64,000 bases of DNA from Tetramitus jugosus. Lineage: Eukaryota > Heterolobosea > Eutetramitea > Acrasida > Vahlkampfiidae. The position numbers and the translations under genes are program-made. The notes beneath the pieces were generated by a model. That model did no database searches, had not been told where the DNA came from, and was given only the letters and a program-made list of their open reading frames with translations. Location: contig OW569356.1 in NCBI GenBank assembly GCA_937625935.1, forward strand, positions 372,001 through 436,000, in the 5' to 3' direction. Of this stretch, positions 10,483-22,560 are shown piece by piece; position 1 is the first letter of the stretch; each line of letters starts with the position of its first letter.

Positions 10483-11697
10483 CTGTCGAGACGATTCCAA
10501 GATATTGCGGAAGAACACAAGGGTCAATGAAGGAGTGGCTTGATCTTGCGGTCATCAACGGGTACATATCATTGACCAAAATTTCCAGACAGTTCATCAC
10601 TAGGACATAGCGGTGTTTGTTTTGAAGGGGCATTTGGTCTTGTAGGCGAAAAAACATTTTAAATTATAAAAAAATTGGGCGATCGTCACCACCAATAAAT
10701 CTGTAGTTCCTCCAACGCTCACAAAAACCAATTGTGTCCAGTCTAGGTACAACTTTAGTCACTCTGAAAGACTTTTCTTAGGCTCTCTTTTGGTGCCTCG
10801 ATGATGATAATTGTTCATCGTCTCTGTCCTTTAAAAGTTAACTAAATAGAAGATGTAAGCATAGAAGATGAACTGGAAAGTTTATTTGTACGATGATACA
10901 TCGTTCAATACACCAACAATGATGAGTTTAGTCAGTTTATGGGAACTAACTGAAGATGAGAATACCAGTAAATATGTGTCTACAAGCTTTACTTTTTACA
11001 ATAGGACAAAAGATATCACTTTAAAAGAGAAAACTCCGAGATTTCGAATCATCCAGCCGAACAACATCTCAAACATGCCGCAACTCATAGGATCCTTCTG
11101 TATCTTGATACACTTCCACATTTATAATCGGCCACCTGAATATCCGATCCAACTCAGTGTAATTTGGGCTTTACCCAAAAAAATGCATAGGTTCAATGTT
11201 TCTCGACGTAAATCGAAAAAATCGCATCAGGATGATGCAGACCAAATGATGCAGCAAATTCTCGCTCGTCAATGTTAAATGATATTTCTCGCAGTATTTT
11301 TCAACATCAACAAACAAACATCCACTTTGTAATTAGTCGAAGTTGAGAAAGGCTAAAATCATTCCAAGAGATGTAATGCTCGCAGATCTTGATAACTATT
11401 GTAATTTTTATTGCGTATTAAACCGAGTACTCTCTCGAGTAGATTTTGGTAACCAAAATTTGGAAGTTACATGATAGATGCGCCGTCGATTCAATTTTTA
11501 ACAGTTGGCAAACTAATAAAAACCAAAAGAAAGAAACCTTGGTTTGACGTTTCGCTTCGTCGTCTACATTATCTTGGACTCGAGAGGAACAAAATGCTAG
11601 CAACTGAATTGAGGGAAACTGATCAGGATATTAGGGGTAGGATGTGTTGTGCATGTGAGTCTTTGTTATCCTCTGTTGAGACGATTCCAAGATATTG
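10483..11697 (+). repeat. Direct repeat pair, 25 nt, 1 mismatch, 1.2 kb apart
   Basis: The two copies are at 10483-10507 and 11673-11697; 20 nt (GAGACGATTCCAAGATATTG) are identical. The sequence between them is unrelated to known features here. The pair may be relics of a duplicated gene end: in the second copy it forms the last codons of a 75-codon ORF ending at 11698. Confidence 0.5.
10868..11278 (+). CDS. Hypothetical protein, 136 aa, doubtful
   Basis: ATG-initiated ORF of 136 codons in the gene-poor zone. The product is hydrophilic with a basic, Lys/Arg-Ser patch near the C-terminus and one hydrophobic segment (about residues 78-90). I recognise no domain and see no splice sites joining it to neighbours. 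It could be a real small gene or chance. Confidence 0.25.
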   Translation: MNWKVYLYDDTSFNTPTMMSLVSLWELTEDENTSKYVSTSFTFYNRTKDITLKEKTPRFRIIQPNNISNMPQLIGSFCILIHFHIYNRPPEYPIQLSVIWALPKKMHRFNVSRRKSKKSHQDDADQMMQQILARQC

Positions 11698-12215
11698 ATC
11701 CCCCTGTGAACAGAGAATCGAGTGAAAGAATACAAGTACCGAACATTACTCAGTGAATGAGGAACTTAATTTGATGTTCCCTCCAGCATAATATCAATAC
11801 TTCCAAAACTTGTACATTCTCAGCAAGGGGCCATTTCTGAGAAGATCGACATACCAGTATGTCCATTGATAACAGTCAGTTTCGATCTCCTTGTTGATGA
11901 AGCTTTGGATAGAATCTGAGATATGTTACTCAAGTAGCACAGCAGATTGGTGGCAAGAGTGAGTAAGTGGGAGTAATTCAATTAACACTGCGTCCATCTC
12001 TTGTTTCATCGAAATCACAGATCAATCTTCAAGTATCATTGATATTTGAAAAGAATCAGGTCTTGTTCATACAGTTCTGGTTTGTTTGATTCGCTCTGTA
12101 TTGCTCGAAAACAAGGGACAACAAAAATGAACTGATCATGATCTGAACGATATTTGTCCAAAAATAGTGCGGCAAAGGAATCAGACCACAGCCACAACGA
12201 CAAACGACTTGCTTC

Positions 12216-15200
12216 ATGACGAACCCTTCCCCTATTTCGCCTCAGTACATTCCTGTCACTGTAGAGTGCTCCCAACCCGAAAATGTCAAGATATCGATCC
12301 AAGAATCTCTTCGAGGACCAACAGATGATGAAACAATGGAAGCTCAGGTGGACCATTTCAAAATTGTTCAAATCGTCCAGAGAGGTGAACCTTATAGCAT
12401 CTATAGAGTCATTCCAGAGCGATTGACTCCTGAGACGTCGCGAGTTCTATTCCTCGATGAGACGGAAATTCAAGATGAACCTCAGTCAATGCCTTTGCCA
12501 CCACCCTCGTCTCCATGTCCACAGCGTGATCCTATTCAATCAATAGAACCGTCCGATTCAACCTCATCTACACTCGAAACAATAGAAGATGAACGATCCT
12601 TCATTATGAAAACGATGACAGTTCAATTGTTGGCCAGAGCTGAACAAGAAGCAGTTGACAACCAAAGGGAAGAACAAGTGAAAGTTCCTAACGAATTTGG
12701 AAGGAACATGAACCGACTGAGAAAAGAATATGAAATTAACAAGATTGTAAGTGAACGCCCCAACTCCAATCATGTTGTCCACCATTATGCGATGACACAG
12801 TCGTTTCGGTTGACAGTTCCTCTCTTTTGGCTAGAGCCAAACAGCAACTCTGCACTATTTTCATATTTTGGAGAGGTAGAGAGGAAAGAGATGGAGACAC
12901 GAAAGTTTCTCTTGTCCATGTCCACAAACAGGGTAGCAATAATAATGGAAGATGCGGGAACACAATCAATGATGCAACTTATACCTGAAGGAGGTCTCAG
13001 CGTGCTCCAATTCCTCAACTACGCTATTCAGCTGTCCAAAGCGATAGGCACCCTTCATCTACACAATGTAATACACAGGAACATTCGACCAGAGAACATC
13101 GTTGTTGATATGGACTCTCACAAATTGACTCTGATTGATTTCAATCAGGCTCAATTTATGAAGGGAGATATAGATATAGAACAGAGTGTGAACACTCGAG
13201 CAACTGTGGCTGAGGCACCAAACTCAATTTCTTCTCTCGCGTACATCTCACCTGAGCAGACATATCGGTTGAACAGAGGTGTCGACTATCGAACAGATAT
13301 CTATTCCTTGGGAGTGACCCTCTATCATATGATCACTGGACAATTGCCATTCGATTCTGATTTGGATCCCATGGGGTTGATTCATTGTCACATCACCAAA
13401 CAACCTGAGGAACCCATCTCAGTTTGTGCCAAGTCCAACAAGCTCATACCTCAAATGATATCCGACATAATTATGAAATTGATGAAAAAGGATCCATCAG
13501 AACGGTATCAGTCCAGTGGAGGGTTATTGTTCGATCTGGAGTTGTGTCAACGATGCTATCGCTCTTCGTTTTCGATTCCTTTCTTTGAATTGGCTACCGA
13601 AGATCGTTCAAATCATTTTCCTCTTCCCTTCTTTAATCTCTATGGACGAGAGAAGGAAACAAGAGCAATTACGCACACATATCATCATGTATCTGTCAGT
13701 GGATTACCCGAGGCCATATTTGTCGCTGGAAATTCAGGCATAGGCAAGAGTTCGCTGATATATGAAGTTCAGAGACAATTATTGACTGGAAATAGTTATT
13801 GTGTGTCTGGTAAGTTTGATCAATTGGATCGCAATGTTGCATATAGTGCTATTGGCCAAGCATTTCGGATGCTTATCCAGATGGTTTTGACTGAACCGGA
13901 AGACCGATTGACGATGTGGAAAAATAAGCTTCTCTCTGTTCTTGGAGTTAATGGACAACTTGTCATCAATATCATCCCTGAACTCCAAAATCTGATTGGA
14001 GATCAACCGTCTGTACAGTCTATGGGTGTTTCTGAAACGAGACTCAGATTCAACAGCGTATTTTCCAATTTTGTGAGTGTGTTTGCAAAAGATTGCACTC
14101 TCGCTCTCTTCATTGACGATCTCCAATGGGCTGATGCTGCGAGTGTAAGTATTATCGAAGTGCTACTCACGAACGACAATTTGAGACATTTTGTTTTCGT
14201 GGGCTGTTATCGAGACACTGACGTCAATCAACCTGTTTTATCAATGATTGAAGAGTTAAAACGTTCTGATGTTCGAGTTACAACAATACACCTGTATCCT
14301 TTGACATTAGAGCATGTCAAAGAATGGCTTGCAGATCTTCTTTATCTGAAAGAGTTTGAAGTTTCTGAACTGGCAGAACATGTGTATACACGCTCAGAGG
14401 GAAATCCCTTTTTTGTGAAATGTTTGATTCAATCAATCTATGATGCAGGTTTCTTGACAAAATCCACTCGCTGGGAATGGGATATGGAAAATATTCGAAG
14501 CCTCCCTCCAACAGCGAGTTTAGTTGATCTTTTAGTTCAAAAACTGGGTAAATTTCAAGAGGAAACAATTGAAACACTGAAGATTGCATCTTGTTTTGGA
14601 TGTTCATTTCAATTGAGTTATTTAGCAAAGTATTTGCAGGTACCGTCTGAAAGTCTTATCAAGCAATTGAAACCAGCGTTTTTCGCTGGGTTGGCATTCG
14701 TGTTTGAGAATGACTTCTGTTTTTCTCATGACAAGGTGCAAGATGCCATCTACAGCCAGATATCCAAGGAGAGGAAGGGTGTCATTCATTTCAAAATTGG
14801 TTGTATTCTCCTTGATGATAGAGAACCTGAGGAGATCAGTGATGATATTTGTGACATAACAGATCAGTTTAATCATTCTCTCGATGAAATTGATCGAATT
14901 CCCAATTTTAAAGAAGAGACCACAGTATTCAAATTATCACGAATGAACTATTATGCCGCATTGAAGATGATCAATTCTATTGCGTATCACTCAGCGCTCA
15001 TGTATTTGCTCACGAGTGCTCGACTTTTATCTATGCTTGGAGATGAGGACTATCTTTGGGAGCATTATTATTCATTTTGCTTCAATTTACACAAGAACCT
15101 CGCTCTCACCTTCTTCTACAATGACAAATTCTCAGATTCAACAAAGAAGATTGATTTGCTAGTAGAAAGAACGAAATCTATGATTGATTTAGCCGAAGTG

Positions 15201-18200
15201 CAGAGCATTAAAGTTACTCACCTAACCTCTCAGATGAAGTATAGAGAAGCACTTGTATGTGGTATCGAAACACTTCGTCAAATGGGAGTGTATATACCTC
15301 AAAGAGAAGAAATGCAACTTGAGATGGAATCAGAAAAAGAAACAACAGTACGCACTCTTAAGCACTACCATGCATTAATTCCAGACATGGATGAGAGAGT
15401 AAATCATGTTTCGCAATCAATCAAAATAATGGATGATCCTAAAAGCAAAGCTATTTGCGGTTTGTCCAACTCAATGAATCTCGCAATGTATTTTGTTAAT
15501 CGTGATCTCTACAGACTCTTGTGTATTAAGACAGTCAACATATCGTTTGACAAAGGGGAATCTCCAACCTCTCCACATTCGTTTGCCGTTGTGGGAGCAA
15601 TCTTCGCCGAGTCGATGAAGCATATGAATATATCCAAGGAACTGTTCATGATCTCACTAAAGCTCGCAGAACGTAATCCGGCCCAAAAGTGTATTGTCTA
15701 TCAAACATTTGCTACTTGTGGCGCCCACTGGTTCTTTCACAAAAAGCATTCCGAAAAGTATATCTGTTTGGCACTTGAATCTGGAATCCAAACTGGCAAT
15801 CTCATTTGGTCCGGGTATATTGAAGCGACAATATCACTGAATATGCTGTATTGTTCGTCTCCAATAGATGATGCTTTGGCCACTTATTCGAAAAATCATC
15901 GATTCGTATCAAAAGTCAACAATCCAAGTCCCTATTATATCCTTCAGATCGTATTATTATTGCTGCACAAATTGATAGGGAGAAGATGCAAGTTGTCGAG
16001 AAGTGAACTTGAAAAAACAGAAGAAATCCTTGCACGAGAGCTAGATGATGGTAAATTGTTCCACGCACGTCATTTCTACTACACCATCAAACTACTTCAA
16101 GCTGCAATGGACGATAATCGAGATAGTTGGTGCACTGCCTATCAATTTATTATCGAAGCAGAAAAACAAATTGAACTGATTAGAGAACAATACCAATACG
16201 TTTGGTTGACACTCTATTCAACTCTTGTTTGCATTAACATTATTGATGAACTGCAAGATGGTGCGCCACTCATCCACCCTGTTCCAGCAATTGATGGACT
16301 CCGGAGACGAGTTGATAAGAGTTTGGAGAGAATGAAATTTTGGATGAAGCACTGCCCTTCAAACTTTCAGAACAAGTACGAAATGATGCTCGCTGAGTAT
16401 TTACGGATACAAGGAGATAAATGGGAAGCAGCTCGATTCTACGATGAATCCATCGCTCATGCTGCTCAGAATGGATTTACACACGAAGAGGCTATTGCTG
16501 CAGAGTTTGCCTTTCGATTCTGGAAGAAGAACAAACGAGAAGAGATTGCAAAAATTTATTTGAAAAGAGCTTTTGAATCATACAACAAGTGGGGAGCGAC
16601 ATGGAAATTAGACCAAATGATTCAGGTCTACCCTGAAATTCTCGAGAATATTGCACCTACAGATTTGTATCAGTATCATCGCGATGATATTGACGTTGCA
16701 TCAACAGCCAATGTGAACTTGGCCTTGTTAGATTTGGATAGAGTGATCAATGCATCTCAAATCATATCTTCCACAATCGATATTGAGCAATTATTGTTCA
16801 ATGTGATGAAGATCATTATCGAGATTGGTCATGCACAGAAAGGAGCCATTATTATCAATGGAAACATTGAAGCCGAGTATAGTACGACAGATGACAATGA
16901 TGACTACCAAATTCTTCACTCAACACCATTGAACATGTGGGAACATGGTTGTCGTGACATAATCAACCGTGTACAATCGACCCATGAAACTGTTGTACTA
17001 TCAAGTGCAATTGATGATCCACAATTTGGCTCCAACTCCTATATTGTGCAGAATAAGTGCAAGTCGATCTTGTGTTCTCCTGTTATTCTGCAGAACAAGT
17101 TACTGGCGATATTGTACATGGAGAACAATCTTATTTCGGATGTGTTTTCAGAGCACAGAATGACTGTTCTCAACATTCTGACCAGTCAAATGGCGATATC
17201 GCTGGAAAATGCAATATCGTTCAAGGATAGGCTCGAATCAGCACAAAAGATTGCAGAAGTCGAAAGAAAGAGAGCAGAGGATGCAGAAACATACAAGAAG
17301 AACCTGGAGTTGTTTGTCGATTCCATTTGTCATGAAATTAGAAATCCAATCTTTGGAATTTATGGAAACCTGGATCATCTCCGAACTATTGTCGATCGAT
17401 TGAGTAATGAAGTGGGAAGAAAAAGTATTGCGGAAATGAGAGAAGCACTGAAATCAATTGATATTTGCACTACGCACCAAAAAGCGATCACAGATGATGT
17501 CCTAACTTTATCGAAACTCGAATCGAACATGGTTCAATTGAATAGAAAAGTATTCAATCCGAACCTCATGATATCATCGATTGTGTCCATGTTCGAAGTC
17601 GAAGTGAGTAACAAACATCTCAAATTAATCACGAAAATGCCAGAGCAGGACAAAAGTGTGTATGGAGACTCGACTCGAATAAGCCAAGTGATCATAAACT
17701 TGATGTCGAACAGTGTCAAGTTTACATCAGAGGGTACAATCACACTCTCTCTTGACGTTCAAACAGAGCACAATTCAGATAACATCAAACTTTCTTTTTG
17801 TGTGGGGGATACGGGTCTAGGAATGTCTGAGAAGGAGATTGAGCACTTGTTTCATCGATTTACACAAGGAATAACAAGAACTGAGAAGGAGTACAGTGGA
17901 TCAGGTCTTGGCATGTAGGTGTCTCCCTTATTATGTTATGTTCTCATGACCATTCAATACTAACCACTAACACATTCTTTTCATTGGCATTGTTCAGGTA
18001 TATAAGCAAGCACTTGGTTGAGCTGATGGGCGGTGAAATAAAGGTTGACAGTAAGAAGGGAGAAGGAACTAGAGTATCTTTCTATGTTTACTGTCAGAAG
18101 CCACCTGAAACGAGAAACGAGGTATCAATTCCACAGGATAACAAGAATGAGAAAGATGAATCAGAAACAAGACCATTGAAAGTCCTAATTGTGGAGGACA

Positions 18201-18630
18201 ACAAAATTAACCAAACCATTCTAAAGAGATTTTTGACTCAGAAAGGTCATAGTGTTCAAGTAGCAAACAATGGATCTGAAGCATGTGATGTGTTCCAAAC
18301 AATGATACACAATCCATTCGATGTTGTAAGTAATCATTCTTAGTGTCAACATTTTCAGTATGAGTCAAACTAACACTTACAATACTTCATCAGATATTCA
18401 TGGATATTGAAATGCCGATTATGAATGGACTGGAGGCCACAAGAGTGATACGAGAGATCGAAGCGAGCTCACATATTGAGAGAACACCAATCATAGGAAT
18501 ATCTGGCAATGCTCGATCACTGCATGCAGATATGGCAAAGGAAGCCGGTATGAATCAGTACATCACGAAACCAGTTTCAAAGGAACAAATTTACCGAGTA
18601 ATTTCCACGGTGGTACCGGTTAATACGTAA
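12216..18630 (+). CDS. Hybrid histidine kinase: pseudokinase-AAA-GAF-HisKA-HATPase-REC
   Basis: Three exons, 12216-17914, 17998-18325 and 18394-18630; introns of 83 and 68 nt, the first with a perfect TACTAAC branch site. The protein is about 2087 aa. Domains: protein-kinase-like (about 45-460) in which HRD is HRN (N289) and DFG is DFN (308-310), so probably catalytically dead; AAA/STAND ATPase with Walker A GNSGIGKSS (about 504-512) and Walker B-like ALFIDDLQWAD; a long helical, TPR-like region; GAF (about 1503-1661); HisKA with His1706 in CHEIRNP; HATPase_c with N-box NLMSNSVKF and G-boxes GDTGLGMS and GSGLGM; receiver with phospho-acceptor Asp2013 (FMDIEMP) and conserved Lys in ITKP. This is the architecture of fungal group X hybrid kinases (Chk1/Mak type), which act in stress phosphorelays through an HPt protein. 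The second intron ends just before the receiver Asp and the first splits the G2 box. Confidence 0.93.
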
Positions 18631-20020
18631 ATAGTAATACCTTGCGACAAGAATATCCAACAAAAACAACAGTCTCTTGTCATAAACTTTTTGGGATTTT
18701 GTTATCAATACAGCCCACGTGCCCATAGTGCTCAATGGCACAATCGAAGGCAATGGTACTATGACCCAACTAGCGGCACATTGAATGGCATAGGTGCCCC
18801 CACTGCAACATTGGGAGGAGGTGCAAATGGTGACAGTTATGAGGGTAAATGGGTCCCAGGCGTACAATTGGGTAGTATAGGTGGTCGTTCTGATGAACTG
18901 ATGGCTGTTAGACCGATTCCAGCCATACCCACGAACAAGGTGGCTTGGATGTCCTATGGTGGATGTGGGCTACTCTGGGTGAGATTGATGGTGGTGGAGG
19001 CGCCTGATGTGGTTGTTTGCAAATCGTTGACTGGTAATGGAAAAATTACAGCGATTGATGGGCTGGTTCGAGGTGCTGGGGTGGTGGTGCGATAACTCGA
19101 CTTCGTGTTGTTGTGACAGTCACAACACAAAAACAAAAAGGTTGACCATTTTGCAGGTTGTTCACGCAGCTGGATGGACAGTATGTGGTGATGGTTCTGG
19201 TGGTTGTTCTGGTGGTGGTTATGGGATGAGGGCCATAATGGATTGGTTCGAGGCAACTGAGCGGTGGACCTTTAAAGTGTTGTGCAGTGGAACAGGTGGG
19301 GTGGATGTATCATGTTGGTGACTGGCAATCTATTGAAGAAATCCGAAAAAGTCGCCAGAAATAAAGAAGTAACAAAAATTATATCCTTATCATGTTCATA
19401 ACCAGCTACAATCACAGGTTGTCATTGAGGAGGATGCTGAAATTGAAGAACCAGTCGCCAAGAAGGTGGCCAAGAAGAAGAGAAGAGTCTACAGAGGCTG
19501 GACCACCAAGAGAACTGTTAAGAGAACTCAAGACCAGAGAAGAAGTTTTGGACAAGTACAGAGCCAGACTCGCCCAAGAACTCAATGATGAATACTTTGC
19601 TGTTCCTCCTTGCGGCCAGAGACAGAAGACATGTCCATCTTGTCGAACGATTGGCTGCTTCTTTGTCAATCTGTGGTTCGATTCAACAAGTGTACTAGTA
19701 AAATCTTGTCCAGCAACAAGGCATCGAACAAGATTCCTCACGAGAAATCAATTGTCACAAAAAACAAAACGAGAGATGCATCACAGAAGCAAACAACAAT
19801 CCACACAAACAAACAGCATTCCTTCCCCAACTACTACTACTTGTGCATGTGAATCAACCGATCATCACCATCACCGACACAACCCAAAAAGTTGCTCTGA
19901 AAACAACAACAAGAATCTTTCATTGTTCACATGGTATCCAGGTAAATTGAAACTGTGCCCCTGTCGTTGTTTGTGTGTGTTGATTGTTGATTGTTGACTG
20001 TTGATTGTTTTAAATCTACC
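18631..20020 (+). other. Unresolved region, possibly one spliced gene
   Basis: I could not build a confident gene here. Plus-strand open frames occur at 18691-19095 (134 codons, Gly-rich) and 19037-19321 (Gly/Ser-rich, ending GGVDVSCW). Near 19418-19586 a frame reads an acidic run followed by a basic KKVAKKKRRVYRGW segment, preceded by a plausible acceptor (...AATCACAG). Other acceptor-like sites end at about 18714 and 19157, and GTGAGA near 18979 could be a donor. The minus strand shows only His/Pro/Thr-rich shadows. A short multi-exon gene, or decayed coding DNA, is likely; transcript data would decide. Confidence 0.35.
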
Positions 20021-20968
20021 ATGTTTCATGATTGTATTATGTCAGAATTGGAAGAGATCAAGTGTCATTTCAAGCCAAAGAGTGCCGAAGCTCAAAAGTT
20101 TCCATTCAAGTCAGAATTACATCGATTGATGCATGACGATAATCCATACTTGTTTAGTGGTTATCGAAAGCTGCCTGTTCGTTCGGCGTCTCGTAGCTTT
20201 TGGAGTGCATTTACATTGCACAATGAAACGATGAATATTTGGACTCATGCCATCTTTATTCTCTATTGGTTGTACTATGCGTTCGATACGAATACTCAGT
20301 TGACCAAGGAAAATGTGCCGTTTGGGGATCGATTGGCGCTCACTGTCTATGTCATGACTGCCATGTGTACCATGACCTTTTCTTCCATTTATCACACTTG
20401 GAGAATGAACAGTGTGACATCGTATCATTGGTGCCTCAGTTGTGATTTGAGAGGTATTATTCTGTTGCTGTTTGGTGGTATTTATGGATCAGTGTGGTTC
20501 TTGATGAAGCAGTTTGCTTTCATGCAGCGGATGTATATTGGATTTGCGTTTGTTACTGGTTGTATGCTCTGGTTTTGGATTCCTAGAATGGTCAGGTTGC
20601 GTCTCACGAACGAACGAACCATTTTCTTCACATTTTACTCCTGCATATCTGCAGTGTGCTTCCTGCATAGTCTTTGGCTCATTCCATTCGACACTCCAAT
20701 CCCTACTTCCAAGCACTTTTCGACAAGAAAGGATGCAGCAATTGCCTTCTTCTTCTATCAGGCCAAGGGCTTCCTGATCACTGGTGTTTCTCTGGTTGTT
20801 CGAGGATTGAAGGGACCAGAACGATTCTTCCCGTACACGTTCGACATATTTGGTGCCAGTCACCAACTATTTCATCTGATTGTGGCCTATGGAGGCATTA
20901 GTGCCTACTGGGGAATGATTGATCTCTTGAGAAGTGGCTGCTTTGATGCTGTTCCTGCGGCTGTTTGA
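20021..20968 (+). CDS. PAQR/adiponectin-receptor family membrane protein
   Basis: 315 aa from the ATG at 20021; the frame is open slightly upstream but only through TTG codons. Family signatures are in order: HNETMNIWTH before the first membrane segment, FSSIYHTW (the S-x3-H type zinc ligand), CDLRGI after the second, and the C-terminal GASHQLFH with the paired His ligands. About seven hydrophobic segments span residues 75-300. PAQR proteins (AdipoR, Izh2, hemolysin III) are seven-helix proteins with an internal zinc site and ceramidase-like or receptor activity in lipid and metal homeostasis. Which of these applies here cannot be told from sequence. Confidence 0.9.
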   Translation: MFHDCIMSELEEIKCHFKPKSAEAQKFPFKSELHRLMHDDNPYLFSGYRKLPVRSASRSFWSAFTLHNETMNIWTHAIFILYWLYYAFDTNTQLTKENVPFGDRLALTVYVMTAMCTMTFSSIYHTWRMNSVTSYHWCLSCDLRGIILLLFGGIYGSVWFLMKQFAFMQRMYIGFAFVTGCMLWFWIPRMVRLRLTNERTIFFTFYSCISAVCFLHSLWLIPFDTPIPTSKHFSTRKDAAIAFFFYQAKGFLITGVSLVVRGLKGPERFFPYTFDIFGASHQLFHLIVAYGGISAYWGMIDLLRSGCFDAVPAAV

Positions 20969-21046
20969 ATCAGCAAAAAAGCTACTTTCTGAGACTCAGT
21001 CAATCAGATCTGGAAGCTTGAGCTCCCAAACAAACCAAACAACAAA

Positions 21047-21463
21047 ATGATTAAATTATTTTCAAAAACAAGAGTGCTCCAACAAGCATCGCTAAAGAAG
21101 AATTCCCTCTCTGTGGTCACCATGTACTCCAAGGAGCACTGTGGATTATGTACTGTTTTGCACGAGAGACTTGAAGATCTTCAGGAAGAACTAGAAGATG
21201 AATTTGAAGAGGAAATGAACAAGAATAACAACAAAAACACTCGCTTGATCACCACAAAACCAAGAGGATTCACGATAGAGACTGTGGATATCACCAAGAA
21301 CAAGGAACTCTATGAAAGATACAAATTCACGATACCTGTGCTGTTTATTGACGGAGTTTGTTGGAAGGAGGAAGTGACATTGGATCGATTTGAGCGCTCC
21401 ATTCATGATTTTGTCCAACATTTGCGCAATGACGCAACACTAAACGGAGAAACTAAACAGTAG
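21047..21463 (+). CDS. Glutaredoxin-like (DUF836) protein, CGLC motif
   Basis: 138 aa. After a short basic N-terminus (possible mitochondrial presequence) comes a thioredoxin-fold start, VTMYSKEHCGLC, with a CxxC site; then an acidic, Asn-rich insertion (about 50-75), ETVDITKNKELYERY, and the cis-proline region KFTIPVLFIDG. This is the pattern of the small glutaredoxin-like DUF836/YDR286C family, whose exact redox partner is not established. The insertion between CxxC and the second strand is longer than usual for the family. Confidence 0.8.
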   Translation: MIKLFSKTRVLQQASLKKNSLSVVTMYSKEHCGLCTVLHERLEDLQEELEDEFEEEMNKNNNKNTRLITTKPRGFTIETVDITKNKELYERYKFTIPVLFIDGVCWKEEVTLDRFERSIHDFVQHLRNDATLNGETKQ

Positions 21464-21669
21464 ATTGGTGTGAATTCCTTCATGAAAATTCGGCGCCGTT
21501 TTCATTGTAATCACCAAAAAGATTTTCACACAAAAACTTTGTGCAGACTGTCGAAAATCATTGAACCTTTTCTGGGGGTTTTTCTGCTCGCCAAAGCTTT
21601 TTTGCCAACGTTTTTCTTTCTGGGAACAACAACAAACCAAACAACCAACAACAACAACCAATCATAACA

Positions 21670-22560
21670 ATGGCTAGAGGAGACTACGAAGAAGAACAAC
21701 AAGAACAATACGAAAACAGTAACAAGAGAAAGTTTTCTGATGACGAAGATGATGAGGACCAACCAAACAAGAAGCAAAGATCTGGTGAGACTTTTGAAGT
21801 TATCGTCAAGAACTTGCCTTTCTCTATTGAAGAAGACACCCTTGCTACATTCTTTGACAAGTGTGGTACCGTCCAAGAAGTCAAGATCCCAAGAAAGCCA
21901 ACTGGTGAAGCTAGAGGCTTTGGATTCATCTTGTTCGACAGCCAAGAAGCTGTTGACGCAGCTATTGCTTTGAGCAATGAAGAAATTGAAGGCAGACAAA
22001 TCAGCGTTGCTTTGAGCAGCAAGGCTGGTGGCACACAAAAGACTGAAGGTGAAGAAAAGCACAACATTTTTGTCGGAAACTTGAGCTTTGACACAACTGA
22101 AGAATCCCTTGGTCAATTCTTTGAATCATGCGGTACTATTGTTGCTTTGCGTATGCCAACTGACGAGTACTCTGGAAGAAAGAAGGGTTTCGCTTTTGTC
22201 GACTTTGAAAATGCTGAAGCTGTTGAGAAGGCTATGGAATTGAACGAAGCTGAACTCGACGGAAGAAACATTCGTGTTGACAAGGGAGGTGCAAAGAGAG
22301 GTGGTGGTGGTGGCCGCGGTGGTGGCTTCAGAGGTGGAAGAGGAGGCCGGGGTGGTGGTTTCGGCGGAGGTCGCGGAGGCGGCTTTGGCGGTGGCCGTGG
22401 CGGCGGTTTCGGTGGTGGCCGTGGAGGTGGAGGTCGCGGTGGTGGCCGTGGCGGTGGCTTTGGAGGAGGCCGTGGTGGTGGTTTCCGTGGTGGAAGCCGT
22501 GGTGGTGGCCGTGGAGGCTTTGGTGGAGATTTCCAAGGAACCCGCAGAACATTTAACTAG
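21670..22560 (+). CDS. Nucleolin/Nsr1-like protein, two RRMs plus GAR tail
   Basis: 296 aa. An acidic, charged N-terminus (1-38) with a basic KKQR patch is followed by RRM1 (about 42-115; RNP2 VIVKNL, RNP1 RGFGFILF), RRM2 (about 133-207; RNP2 IFVGNL, RNP1 KGFAFVDF) and a Gly/Arg-rich RGG tail (213-290). This is the layout of nucleolin and yeast Nsr1, nucleolar proteins of pre-rRNA processing. The gene has regular codon use and no intron. The upstream region holds a GGCGCC element (about 21490) in an A+T-rich leader. Antisense frames across the RGG repeat are shadows. Confidence 0.9.
   Translation: MARGDYEEEQQEQYENSNKRKFSDDEDDEDQPNKKQRSGETFEVIVKNLPFSIEEDTLATFFDKCGTVQEVKIPRKPTGEARGFGFILFDSQEAVDAAIALSNEEIEGRQISVALSSKAGGTQKTEGEEKHNIFVGNLSFDTTEESLGQFFESCGTIVALRMPTDEYSGRKKGFAFVDFENAEAVEKAMELNEAELDGRNIRVDKGGAKRGGGGGRGGGFRGGRGGRGGGFGGGRGGGFGGGRGGGFGGGRGGGGRGGGRGGGFGGGRGGGFRGGSRGGGRGGFGGDFQGTRRTFN

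Larger units (their letters stand above)
10010..12215. other. Gene-poor stretch with one weak ORF and a 25-nt repeat
   Basis: About 2.2 kb without a convincing gene. Short ORFs on both strands lack domains. Only the 136-codon ORF at 10868-11278 starts with ATG and is long enough to mention. A 25-nt direct repeat with one mismatch occurs at 10483-10507 and 11673-11697. The region follows the nested transposon zone and may hold decayed mobile DNA. The last 200 bp should contain the promoter of the histidine kinase gene. Confidence 0.5.
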
